64,000 nucleotides of DNA from Gracilariopsis chorda. Taxonomy: Eukaryota; Rhodophyta; Florideophyceae; Gracilariales; Gracilariaceae. Below the pieces are notes generated by a model. The model saw only the letters and a list, made by a program, of their open reading frames with translations. It was not told the DNA's origin and did no database searches. The first letter of the stretch is position 1; each line of letters begins with the position of its first letter. The position numbers and the translations under genes are program-made. Below, piece by piece: positions 44,636 to 54,675 of this stretch. The stretch is from assembly GCA_003194525.1 (NCBI GenBank), contig NBIV01000160.1:107243-171242 (forward strand), written 5' to 3'.

Positions 44636-45153
44636 GGGGGGCGATGACTTTGAAAGCGGGAAGAAGATGTTCCCGAAACGTGAGCGCAGGGCGCGCCGCC
44701 GTTTATAAGCGGCATAACCGATGTCATGGCGCTGCGCTAGTGGCGAGACGCTCCGCGTTCGTCACGACGATGAGGGCTTGGAACGGGATAATGCATCAAG
44801 CGGAAGGCATCAAGCGGAATGCATCAAGCGGAATGCATCACACTGAAGGGAAGGCTACCGGATAAAGGGCTACCACGGGTTCTCATAATACCTAAGGTAG
44901 TACCAGGGTTTTTGTTCAACGAGGGCAAACCCGAGCAAACGCAGGAGAGACTGCGAAGAGGAGGAGCAAGCATAGAAACAAATGCGCCGTGTGCAACGGC
45001 TAATCAAACCACGTGGCGTCGTGGCCACGAATATGGGTCCTGACAGCGGCGCAGTCGCAGGCGAGCACTTGAAGGGCGCTGGGCTGCACGCGGCGAACGG
45101 CGCGAGGACGGAGCACCGGCAGAGTGAGAGAGAAGGAGCTTCTCTACACCGCA
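44636..45153. promoter_or_regulatory. Shared divergent promoter region
   Basis: About 520 bases between two genes transcribed away from each other. It contains four tandem 14-base units at 44791-44846, of the form ATGCATCAAGCGGA, the last one diverged. No TATA box was seen. The right part is GC-rich. Confidence 0.5.
44791..44846. repeat. 14-bp tandem repeat, four units
   Basis: Units at 44791-44804, 44805-44818, 44819-44832 and 44833-44846. The first and third are identical, the second differs by two bases, and the fourth diverges at its end. Each contains GCATCA, and three contain ATGCAT. Confidence 0.85.
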
Positions 45154-45187
45154 ATGACCGCCCCCACGCCGCCTTCGCCGCCGCCGC

Positions 45188-45220
<33 letters not shown>

Positions 45221-47244
45221 CGCATGCAGCGAGAACGCCGCAGCAGCAGACGGCGCCGTCGGCGCCACAGTCTTCCGGCGCCCTACTTCCCCCGCTTCCG
45301 CCGCCCGCCTCCCCCCACGGTCTGCCGCCGTTCTACGCCCCGCCGTACCCCTTCTCCGTGCCGTTTGCAGCCGCTTACCTGCATGCTCCCCCACATATGT
45401 ATCCCCTTCACCCTACGTGGGCCTCCTCCCCCTTCCCTTTCTACGCATGGTCCGCTCCCCCCCCTGCGCAGCAGCATCAACCCCACCAGCCGCACCCACA
45501 GCACCACTCACAGTCGCTTCCCGCTTCCCGCGGCATTGACCCTCCCCGTCGCCGTCCACCCCGCCGTCGCTCCCCCACACCGCCCCCCGTCAAGACCCCT
45601 CCTCCCGCCCCCCTAGCCCCTTCAAAGGAAGATGTCGCCCTTGCCGCCGATAAGGCCCTCGCCGCCGATGACAACCTTGTCTCCCTTTCCCTATTGCTTA
45701 CCTCATGGAGCAATACCTTGGCGCACGCCTGGGATACCCCTTCTGCCTTCGCCTTTACCCAGGCCTTCCATGCATCTAACGCACTAGTCTCCATCGCCCT
45801 CAGCGACACCCTGCTGTCCGGTAACCACCTCCCTCTACTAGCTCAACAGGCCAATCTCTTTGATCTCGTTCTCTACGCGGGCAACTCTATCGGCGATCCA
45901 CTCTCATCAACTGCCCGCAGTTGCTACGCGACCGACCCATCGTTTCCACAACGTCCGCAACTCGCCCAACTGCTCACCTTACTATCCGAGCTTCGTCTCA
46001 CCACTGATGCCCTTACATCCGTAACTCCGGCACAAACCCCCGCCGTTACCGATCAAACTCCGCTTCCGTCCGGTCCGCTTCCCGCCCAAGCCCTTGCTAA
46101 GTCAGCCAGCCATGTGCGTCAGGGCATTGCCCTCACTCACGTCCAGTTACAACAGGCTCTCGTTATTACACAGTATGCCACTGATGTTGACCGTTTGCTA
46201 TCTCATAATGCTCTATTTTCGCCCTTGCGAACCCGTCTTTCCCATATTTTCTCCACCGACATTTCCGCTCGTACATCGCAGCTGCAATGGCAGACCTTGC
46301 TGGGCCCGTTTTCCAACCGCGTCTTCACCTCGATGCAACACGAGTCCCATGCCTTTCTCAACCGCTTTCACGCCCTACAGCAGCGTATACACTCGTGTCT
46401 GGACGAAATCACCTTGTTTGATACGGCCCCTAAGTCCGCTTCGACAAAGGCCCAACAAATGCTCAATGCTGCCTCGGCCGCTGCCGGTCTACTAACCGCT
46501 CAACAGCGTGCCTTTGATTGGGCCTTGCATGCTGCCGTTCTTCTCAGAGCCGTACGAACTTCAATGCGCTCTTTGATCTCTTTTTCTGCAGATATGACCC
46601 CGCCTGACTCACTTGTACAGCAGTTTGAGCGAGCTGTCGAAGATGCCTTTTCGCAGATTGAAAAGGTAGCTGTGTATGCATCTGACAGTCTTGCTAAACG
46701 CGTGTTGTGCAGCCTGGAGAAGAGTGCCACGGCTGGTAAACGTTCACTGCGATTTGAAGAGCCGCCCAAGCAGCAGCGATCTCCGAATGGACGCAGAAAG
46801 CCGAGACATGCGAGGATGAAAAGTTCTCCAGATGCCTTGCTCCACCTTAATGCACATTTTGATGATTACGATGACGAAGAGGCGGACGTTCAGTCCCCGA
46901 AACAGCCCGAAACCCCTACGCCGAACACTAAGAGCTTAGAATGCGATGAATCGGATGTATCCAATGATACCGCGAGAGTATACGAAGGCAGAACGCTACA
47001 GTATGGAGAAGAGTCCGATGAGGCTGGCGCGATATCGGCCCCCGCTGGTGCTAGCAATGAAGATGTGAAAGTGTCAATCAACTCTCCAGTAAAAGAACGT
47101 GAGGAGGAAACTGTTCGACAAGAGCAGAGTGAGGACGACGATGGTGAGATCATTGTCCATGATTGTGAAGACGATAAGCCTAAGAAGGTTACCACACACC
47201 CGTCGCACTTAAGGAGCATGAGCGTGGATGGAATCCCGTTTTAA
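45154..47244 (+). CDS. Proline-rich N-terminus, helical protein of unknown function
   Basis: 696 codons from the ATG (MTAPTPPSPP); an earlier GTG in frame is not a likely start. The first ~165 residues are proline-rich, with a polyproline run encoded by a CCG/CCGCCA microsatellite, then His/Gln/Pro and RRRPPRRRSPTPPP. Residues ~170-540 are Ala/Leu/Ser/Thr-rich helices (for example KALAADDNLVSLSLLLTSW, HVQLQQALVITQYATDV). The C-terminal ~150 are acidic and Ser-rich (DDYDDEEADV, EQSEDDDGEIIVHDCEDD). No signal peptide or membrane segment. The layout suggests a scaffold-type cytosolic or nuclear protein, such as an actin/SH3- or WW-ligand. No family recognised. Confidence 0.75.
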
Positions 47245-47777
47245 GCGAATTGTTTTCGCTTTTATACTGTTTAACCCATGCCCTATAGCCCCTTTACAAG
47301 TATGGCGAGCGACGATGACTGACAAACTTTCCGTGCTTTTTCGAAGTTGTCGTTGTGAGCTTTCTTCTACCACTTCTGTCCGTCTCTGTCGTGAGCATCG
47401 CTTTTTGTTGCCGCTGAATCAGGAGTAACGAATTGTTTTTCAAAAGGTCGGCTAGTGATGTTTGTGTCTGTTGCTGTTTGTGAACCCTTATTCCCGTGAG
47501 CAGTCGCCTTGTATGTAGAACCACGGAAAGGTGAAATGCTTGTTTTGTCTCCCTGCCTTCTCGCATTAATGGCCATGGTTTACTTGTGTGTCGAGGAAAG
47601 GCTTGTTTTGACCCCTCGTTGTTATTAGACTTCACCACATCGCATACACTTAGAACTGTTTGTGCAGTGTCATAAGAACTGTTTTTACTTTCAAATTTGC
47701 CTCCCCGGTTCATCCGCCGCATGAAGCTGCCGCGTGAATCAGAATAGTTTCCATAACTGGAGAGTTCAGCAGTTTGG
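47245..47777. other. Convergent spacer
   Basis: About 530 bases between the proline-rich gene (+) and the isoamylase (-), expected to contain both 3' ends. A minus-strand frame here lacks an ATG at its start and overlaps the isoamylase end, so no gene is called. Confidence 0.5.
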
Positions 47778-50006
47778 CTAATACGACAAAAGCTTCCCAA
47801 CTACCACTAATGCAGAATGGCTCCCCATCTCCAGAATCTCACTTCCCGCCACTTTAACACCCTCATATTCTTCGTCCACGGCTTTGCCCACCTCCCAGCG
47901 GAATGTGTCCAAAACAACCGTCCACTCAACGCCCCTGATATCCGGTAGCTTCACACGCGCATCATGCGAGCCATTGTAAAACGCCACGTACAACCACTTA
48001 TAGCTTGTGTCGAGCTGAGAATCGCAGCGGCTTTTTACATAGAATCCCACAAAGCGTTCATCTCTGCCACCCTTCCTGCGGCCCCTCATGTCGACCCAGG
48101 TCACACGGCTCATGAAATCGCCTCTGCGCAGCTCCGCAAACTGCTTTCGAATGCTGAGGGCACGTTTGCAAAACAACATCAACCCTTCGCGTTGGCGCCA
48201 TTCGCTCTGACCAGATTTCACATCTGCTATATCAACGTCAGGTAAACGAGCCGCAAATCTCTTAGTGTCGTTCCAAGTGTTGCTGAATCCGTCTTTCGTT
48301 GCTCCCATTTCATCACCTTGTAGTATCATAGGTACTCCCCTCGAAACAGCCAGAGCGACTATAAAATTCCTCAAACGTCGCGCTCGCATTTTGAGAATAC
48401 CGTCGTCACTTGCCGCCCCTTCTTCCCCACAGTTGAACGAAATCTCATCATATCCATCTTCATTAAGTCGTTTTTTAAAACTAACAACGTCGGCCATGCA
48501 AAATCCATCGTGACAAGACACGAAGTTCACGCCGTGAAACGCTGGCTCCTCCCCTGTGCGTTTGGAAAACAGGTGAGGAGAACCACGAAGTACATCTCGA
48601 AACTCTTTGGCAACATCCCGATCGCCTCTCACATATTGACGCACGGTATCGCGCCATTTTACATTCCATTCACAAAAGCGATCACCGTACGGAAAGCCGT
48701 GTTTAGAACCTAAAAGCATATTTGGGGATCCTATCTGATCTCCCGCATCCCAACCTTCAACGATGAACTTAGTTCCCTTTAACACAGGATCACTAGCCAT
48801 GCTTTCAATTACATGTGGGTCTCTTACAGGTACTCCATTCTTGTCTCGACATAGAATACCTGCCGCATCCAACCGAAAGCCATCGATGTGATACTCGGTT
48901 ACCCACCATCTTAAGCTATCCATGACCAATTCTAGCATAAGAGGACGAGCAGTCGCTAAGGTGTTTCCGCATCCTGACAGATTGCTGTGTTCAAACGCGC
49001 GTCCGCGTTCTTTGCCAATATAATACGAGCTTTGGGTGTTAAGAAAATGCAGGGCACATGAAGAATTAGAACTATGATTATACACAACGTCCAGATAGCA
49101 CTCTATCCCCTCCGCGTGCAGCGCCTTCACTAGTTTCTTTAAGCCGATGCAGCCTCCGCTGGTAGGTTCCTCAGAATACCTGTTCATGGGAGAAAACCAA
49201 GACAGGGGACTATATCCCCACATATTTCCCGTTCGTTCGCTCAAATCTGAGTTCTGTCTGCGTAACAAGGCGTAGTCTCCATTCAGAGCATCCGTTTCAA
49301 GTTCACTAAACTCAAAGATAGGCATTAGCTGTAACGCTGTTACTCCCAACCACTTCAAATAAGGTATTCTTTGTATTGCGCTTTCAAAAGTTCCAGCCGT
49401 AGTGAGAGCGCGAATATGCGCTTCATAAATAACAACGTCACCATAGGTTAATCGAGGTGATCTTTGTCCACCCCAGTCGAAATTGAGCATTGAAAACGGA
49501 GGCGTAAATCGAGCTGGACGGAAAGGGTGCTCAATGCCCATGGACCTTAGCATGGGGAAAGAATGAATAAAGCTTTTAACATTGCGACGTATGGACACAT
49601 TCCTTCCGCTGAAATCTTCACCTTCAAGGTGCATCCACATCGAAGAACCAGGCGATTCTATCCACCGCGCATATGGATCGGTTAACAGGCGATTGCTTGC
49701 ATGCGATTTGTCAAGCCTGAGTGCGTATGAGCAATTATATGGGAGTCCACGCAGTTCAATATGCCACACATCTCCGGTCTTGTGTTGAAACGGAATGCAG
49801 TGCTGAGGGTTTCGGGTGATCTGGGAGCAGGGCGCAAATACACATATCTGCAAGGAGTCGACTTTAGCATACACAGCGACATTTACATTCAGGAGGTCGC
49901 TGGTCAATGTGGTCTGTGACGAAGGGGTCGTTCTATTAACGTTATATGCCACAGCAGAAGGGCCTAAAGGAAAGGCTTTTCCTGGTCCAGTTTCGATTTC
50001 GATCAT
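47778..50006 (-). CDS. Isoamylase-type starch debranching enzyme (GH13)
   Basis: 742 residues, typical for isoamylases, which hydrolyse alpha-1,6 branch points of starch or glycogen and trim pre-amylopectin. An N-terminal CBM48-like beta domain (about 1-180, starting TGPGKAFPLG) precedes the GH13 barrel. Conserved regions are in order: DVVYNH (306-311); DGFRLDAAG with the nucleophile D380; FIVEGWDAG with the acid/base E417; and NFVSCHDGF with D500. All three catalytic residues are present. There is no transit peptide, and the ATG is followed directly by the CBM48 start. That fits the cytosolic (floridean) starch of red algae rather than plastid starch. Single exon. Its 5' end faces the ftsH gene, with 600 bases between them. 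Confidence 0.93.
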   Translation of the reverse strand: MIEIETGPGKAFPLGPSAVAYNVNRTTPSSQTTLTSDLLNVNVAVYAKVDSLQICVFAPCSQITRNPQHCIPFQHKTGDVWHIELRGLPYNCSYALRLDKSHASNRLLTDPYARWIESPGSSMWMHLEGEDFSGRNVSIRRNVKSFIHSFPMLRSMGIEHPFRPARFTPPFSMLNFDWGGQRSPRLTYGDVVIYEAHIRALTTAGTFESAIQRIPYLKWLGVTALQLMPIFEFSELETDALNGDYALLRRQNSDLSERTGNMWGYSPLSWFSPMNRYSEEPTSGGCIGLKKLVKALHAEGIECYLDVVYNHSSNSSCALHFLNTQSSYYIGKERGRAFEHSNLSGCGNTLATARPLMLELVMDSLRWWVTEYHIDGFRLDAAGILCRDKNGVPVRDPHVIESMASDPVLKGTKFIVEGWDAGDQIGSPNMLLGSKHGFPYGDRFCEWNVKWRDTVRQYVRGDRDVAKEFRDVLRGSPHLFSKRTGEEPAFHGVNFVSCHDGFCMADVVSFKKRLNEDGYDEISFNCGEEGAASDDGILKMRARRLRNFIVALAVSRGVPMILQGDEMGATKDGFSNTWNDTKRFAARLPDVDIADVKSGQSEWRQREGLMLFCKRALSIRKQFAELRRGDFMSRVTWVDMRGRRKGGRDERFVGFYVKSRCDSQLDTSYKWLYVAFYNGSHDARVKLPDIRGVEWTVVLDTFRWEVGKAVDEEYEGVKVAGSEILEMGSHSALVVVGKLLSY

Positions 50007-50606
50007 CCTTTATGAGCCAGCCCATGGTGTATTTTTTCTCGAGCAAGATGCATGGCCTTCACCAAACCAAAATTTGACTGACATCAACGACGAGATGTAG
50101 GGCTTCAGCTCACCATGCGTCATGATCTCGAAGATAGAAATGATGGAGGAAGACTTAATTGTTGAGTATGTTCTGAAATTGAGCAGACGTAGTTGTAATG
50201 TAGGAGACGCGAAACCGGTGAACATCATGATGAGGCACGGAATGCTATTGAACGGTGCAAATTTGAAAGATATTTTTGCGACGGTTGTCCGACGCGTCTG
50301 CCCACACTGCGTCCCGTGTGAGGTTGATTCCGCATACAAAACAACCTGCACATCCACACACACCTCAACCTCGCATTGAGAGTAAATCTCGCCCAAGCAC
50401 ATCGGTTGATGCAATCCGGGCTGCCCCAGCGCGTTGCACCAAAAAGTTCTCCCATCATTGCAGTTGACCGCACTTCACTTCCGCACCAGACCGTCGCCTT
50501 AAGGCCAGGGAGTACGCACATCTTTCACCTAGTGCAAGCAGAGTCAGCCTCCGTTCTTTCACCCTCCAGCTATTTTTCTTCACGTCAAAAGGCCGAGTCT
50601 TTCATC
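50007..50606. other. Divergent spacer between isoamylase and ftsH
   Basis: About 600 bases holding the promoters of two divergent genes, one for starch and one for plastid protein turnover. The frame of ftsH runs open for 77 codons upstream of its ATG without another good start. No TATA box evident. Confidence 0.45.
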
Positions 50607-52730
50607 ATGGCCTTCGTCGCACACACCGCTCTCCCCCTACGCCGCGCTCGCACCGCGAGGACCAGCGTTCGCCGCCCGCGCATGTCAAAACTCGCTCCTT
50701 CTCAATCACTTCCCACTATTCTGCTCGACCGCAACACTAAGAACCGTTTGCAGCGTGTTGCTGCCTTGTTCTCACAAGAGCTCAACCGTACCGCGTCTTT
50801 AGCCGCCGCCGCAGCCGTACTTGCAGCCGTGGCCTCCAATGCCGCGCCGGCACATGCAGCTGCTGACCCCGTCCAGATGACGGGTATGCGACAGGAAACA
50901 AGTGCTGCTGCAACCCGCTCTATGTCTTCGGACTCATCACCAGCGCCAGTTTCCAATGGGGTTCAGGACTGGCGGTACTCACAATTCATCAGCGCCGTTG
51001 AGAAGGATCAAGTGGAGAAGGTCACTTTCTCCGCAGACGGCCAACGCCTGCTAGCTGTTGATACCGACGGGAATCGATTCAAGCTTGATGCTTTACCGAA
51101 TGACCCGGATCTACTCAAGACCCTCACCAGCCATAAGGTTGACGTCACCGTATTGCCATCGCAACCTGAATCAGGAGCGGGTGACTTCATCCGGTCTCTG
51201 ATCTTTCCAGCTCTACTGTTTGGTGGTTTATTCCTTCTATCCCGCCGAGCAGGCGGAGGGGCAGGCGGTTTCGGACCAATGGGAGGTCCCATGGATCTCC
51301 AGCGCTCTGGCGCTCGCGTGTCTATGGTTCCGGAGACGGGTATCACATTCAAGGATGTCGCAGGTGTCGACGGCGCCAAATTGGAACTTCAGGAAGTAGT
51401 TCAGTTCCTCAAGGAATCCGAGCGATTTACGGAGCTTGGCGCCAAGATCCCGCGCGGTGTTATCTTGGAAGGACCTCCAGGTACTGGGAAAACGCTTCTC
51501 GCACGGGCTGTAGCTGGAGAAGCTGGTGTGCCTTTCTTCTCCATCTCAGGTTCTGAGTTTGTTGAGATGTTCGTTGGCGTCGGTGCATCGCGTGTAAGAG
51601 ATCTATTCGCCAATGCGAAGAAGAACGCTCCGTGCATCATCTTTATTGATGAGATCGATGCTGTCGGACGTCAGCGTGGTGCTGGAATCGCGGGTGGTAA
51701 TGATGAGCGCGAACAAACTCTCAATCAAATGCTTACTGAGATGGACGGATTTGAAGGTAATTCGGGAGTGATTGTGATTGCCGCGACTAACAGAGCTGAT
51801 GTTCTTGACAACGCGCTCTTGAGACCGGGTCGATTTGATCGCCGTGTTGTTGTCGACCTTCCGGACTTCAACGGCCGTGTTTCCATTCTGAATGTGCATG
51901 CGCGTGGAAAGCCACTTGCTAAGGACGTTGATATGGAACAAGTTGCGCGACGTACGCCCGGGTTTTCTGGAGCGGCACTGCAGAACCTTCTCAACGAAGC
52001 TGCTATCTTCACTGCCCGTCGTCAGAAGACTGAGATTGGTCAGGATGAGATCAGCGACGCAATTGATCGCATTACCATTGGTGCTGAAAAGAAAGAGACA
52101 GTTATGACCCCTGAGCGCCAGAAGCTTGTCGCGTACCACGAGGCCGGCCACGCTGTTGTTGGTGCCTTGACCCCTGACTACGACCAAGTGGCGAAAATCA
52201 GTATCATCCCCAGAGGTGGCGCTGGTGGTTTGACTTTCTTTGCCCCCAACGAGCAAAGAGTTGATTCTGGTCTTTACTCTCGTCAGTTCCTTGAAGGACA
52301 ATTGGCCGTTGCACTCGGTGGGCGCATTGCCGAAGAACTCGTCTTTGGAGACGAAAAGGTTACCACTGGTGCATCAAACGATCTCCAAAGAGTGACACAA
52401 GTTGCAAAGCAAATGGTGACTCGGTTCGGTATGTCTAACAAGGTCGGCCAACTGTCACTCAACACTGAAGGCTCAAACCCCTTCCTCGGACGAGCAATGG
52501 CTAGTGGTGGCCCGCAGATGAGCTCTGTTCTGAAAGCGGAGATTGACGACGAAGTTCGTCGTCTTGTCAATGTCGCGTACACAAGGGCAAAGAGTTTGCT
52601 GATCAGCAACAGAAAACTGCTTGACGATCTTGCAAAATTGTTGATTGAGAAGGAAACTGTCTCAGCCGAGGAGTTCCAAAGGCTTATCGCTGAAAACAAG
52701 ATTGAGATGATGCCATACGCTGCATACTAA
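50607..52730 (+). CDS. ftsH: Plastid FtsH ATP-dependent zinc metalloprotease
   Basis: 707 residues from [14 protein letters not shown]. Residues 1-50 are basic and Ser/Thr/Arg-rich (transit peptide). Residues 60-85 form an Ala-rich hydrophobic stretch ending AHA|A, suggesting a second, thylakoid-directing signal. One membrane segment follows near 195-213 ([20 protein letters not shown]). The AAA+ module has Walker A GPPGTGKT (289-296), Walker B IIFIDE (344-349) and the second region of homology ending LRPGRFDR. The protease has HEAGH (511-515) and the third zinc ligand in ASNDL (D592). The enzyme forms membrane hexamers that degrade damaged photosystem proteins such as D1. It most resembles the cyanobacterial/plant FtsH2/8 (VAR2) type. 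The usual GFSGAD is GFSGAA here. Single exon. Confidence 0.95.
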   Translation: MAFVAHTALPLRRARTARTSVRRPRMSKLAPSQSLPTILLDRNTKNRLQRVAALFSQELNRTASLAAAAAVLAAVASNAAPAHAAADPVQMTGMRQETSAAATRSMSSDSSPAPVSNGVQDWRYSQFISAVEKDQVEKVTFSADGQRLLAVDTDGNRFKLDALPNDPDLLKTLTSHKVDVTVLPSQPESGAGDFIRSLIFPALLFGGLFLLSRRAGGGAGGFGPMGGPMDLQRSGARVSMVPETGITFKDVAGVDGAKLELQEVVQFLKESERFTELGAKIPRGVILEGPPGTGKTLLARAVAGEAGVPFFSISGSEFVEMFVGVGASRVRDLFANAKKNAPCIIFIDEIDAVGRQRGAGIAGGNDEREQTLNQMLTEMDGFEGNSGVIVIAATNRADVLDNALLRPGRFDRRVVVDLPDFNGRVSILNVHARGKPLAKDVDMEQVARRTPGFSGAALQNLLNEAAIFTARRQKTEIGQDEISDAIDRITIGAEKKETVMTPERQKLVAYHEAGHAVVGALTPDYDQVAKISIIPRGGAGGLTFFAPNEQRVDSGLYSRQFLEGQLAVALGGRIAEELVFGDEKVTTGASNDLQRVTQVAKQMVTRFGMSNKVGQLSLNTEGSNPFLGRAMASGGPQMSSVLKAEIDDEVRRLVNVAYTRAKSLLISNRKLLDDLAKLLIEKETVSAEEFQRLIAENKIEMMPYAAY

Positions 52731-54675
52731 ATGAATCCATGCGTTCCTTTTTATCGCAGCTTCTAACGCTTTACTCCCACTGGGTTGTAAATGGTACGGG
52801 TCTTCTAGGACTGGTACGTCAATAGTTGTAAAACTGATCCCTTTACGAGAAATCGTGCAGTTGACAAACAGCACATGAAGAAGCAACCTTAGATCCGTGA
52901 AACGTATGAGCAGTCACTAGAGTAGTTCCTAAGGTTTGCACTTCTTCAGTTTCGGTCAAAGAGGAGCATAGGATAAGGAAGATAGTAGGTACGAAACAAG
53001 GAGATATTCTGCTTCCGTGTGGTCCTTCTGAAGTCATCTTGTTGTTGCGAAACACTGCGAGGTCAGTCCTGGTAGGTTAGGAACACAGGCGAAGCAATCG
53101 GGAGACTGGTCAAGCCAAGAGAATTTTTGTAGGTACAGTTGATAAGGAACACAAACTGGAACACTTCACATCAAGTTACGTTGGTTAATCAGCACAATAG
53201 TCAACCAAATACGCCAGCTATTCTGCGTGAAGCAGCAACTAGTATTCACCAAACGTGCAGCAGGAAGACACCTTATTGCTGCTGTGCTCTCTGGATAGCT
53301 TGAAGTCGAGCATTATGAACTGGCGTGGTTACGTTTCTTTTCACTGGACGAGGATCGTCACCATAGCCAGGTATCCTAATATTCCACGCAGACTCAAGAT
53401 GGAACTGTATATCTCTCGCCTCCAAAACCTTGCTCCGCCGATGTTTGGCCATAAGGCACCCAAATTCTGTCACAGTTTCAACGAATTCGTCGATATGCTC
53501 TTGTAGAAACTGTTGTTATTGCATTCGAGATTTCTATGTGTGTCAGATTTCATTCACGTGTGCGCAGAAAGTGGTACTCGCTGGCATGGGGGACGACCCG
53601 TACAAGGACACGAGAAATAACTTACCTCTACAACATCTGGGTCCAAGACTTCGCCTGGTGCAACTTCGTTGAGCAGGTCCTGTAATCTGGTAAATGGTTC
53701 AAAAGAATCGTTAGAATTGCTCTCTGACCAGTACTACATATGTGCCGGGACGCGTATGAAACAGAAGTAAACACTAGAGAACCCCCCAGTTCACACGAGT
53801 GCCCTTCAAACCTTAAAGAAATGCACAACCGCATTCTTTGGCATGAAAACATGTGTAGCACGGATGTTCTGGAGAATATTTGGCATGTATGTAGACGCAA
53901 TGGTGCAACTTACTTCTCGGCGGGCAGTAATTCTCGAGCCTGTTGAGAAACATAGGACTGCGGTTTCGAAGAGCGAGGATCACCTGAGGTGGCTCCACTC
54001 CCCCCAACTCGCGCGGACATGATTCACGTTGCAGTTTGCACGCGCAGACTCTCTTTCCCTTGATGACTTGGTTCCGGGACTGGATGTAATAGCGGTTAGA
54101 TTGCTACCTTGTACTTGTGCAGCCCACTCAAAGCTAAACTCACGTAAAGGAGACGTGGTCAGCATGTGGGACTGCTTTTCAAACCTTCAAGGTCGACTCC
54201 ACCACCAAGTTTCCTGTTATGCCAAAAAACCTACCTTTATTTTGAAATGAATGGGGTTCACTGGCACGGGGCCCTTTGTAGCTTTGTCTCAAAAAATGGA
54301 CACACCTACAAAGGGTACAGTATCTATCTTCGAGTCAGACGTACCAAAGGTAAAGGGATAGCAATCCACCTTCCCGTGCAGTAAAGCACCCTGGGCGTTC
54401 GTAACCGCTGCCGTTTCACGTTCAACGGCAGTTTGGCGGCGCTTTCCATTTGATCCCTCCCCAGCGGAGAGTTTCCACCCTTCTCGTTATCCCTACTGGA
54501 CCTCAGTGCTTTTGCACAGAAGGACGGCAAACTGAAAGGGGGCAGCCCTCCGCGCCCGACCCACGCCAATAATCTTCCTCGCTGAGTGTAACATGCGTTG
54601 CTTTTGCACACCGTATTGGGGAACCAAAGTGGCGAAACTGTCACTGTTCTGCGAAGTCCCTCTTTGTAAACATAT
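52731..54675. other. Spacer without supportable gene
   Basis: About 1.9 kb between ftsH and the coiled-coil gene, both on the plus strand. Only short overlapping frames are seen and none is protein-like. No repeat or RNA gene recognised. Confidence 0.5.

Noticed and set aside
45173-45230. Arg-rich antisense frame opposite the polyproline run
   Set aside because: By-product of the CCG microsatellite.
47294-47800. 168-codon minus-strand frame after isoamylase
   Set aside because: It begins at TTG, overlaps the 3' end of the isoamylase in another frame and has no recognisable domain.
51603-52301. 232-codon minus-strand frame
   Set aside because: It lies fully inside the conserved ftsH coding region and is a shadow of it.
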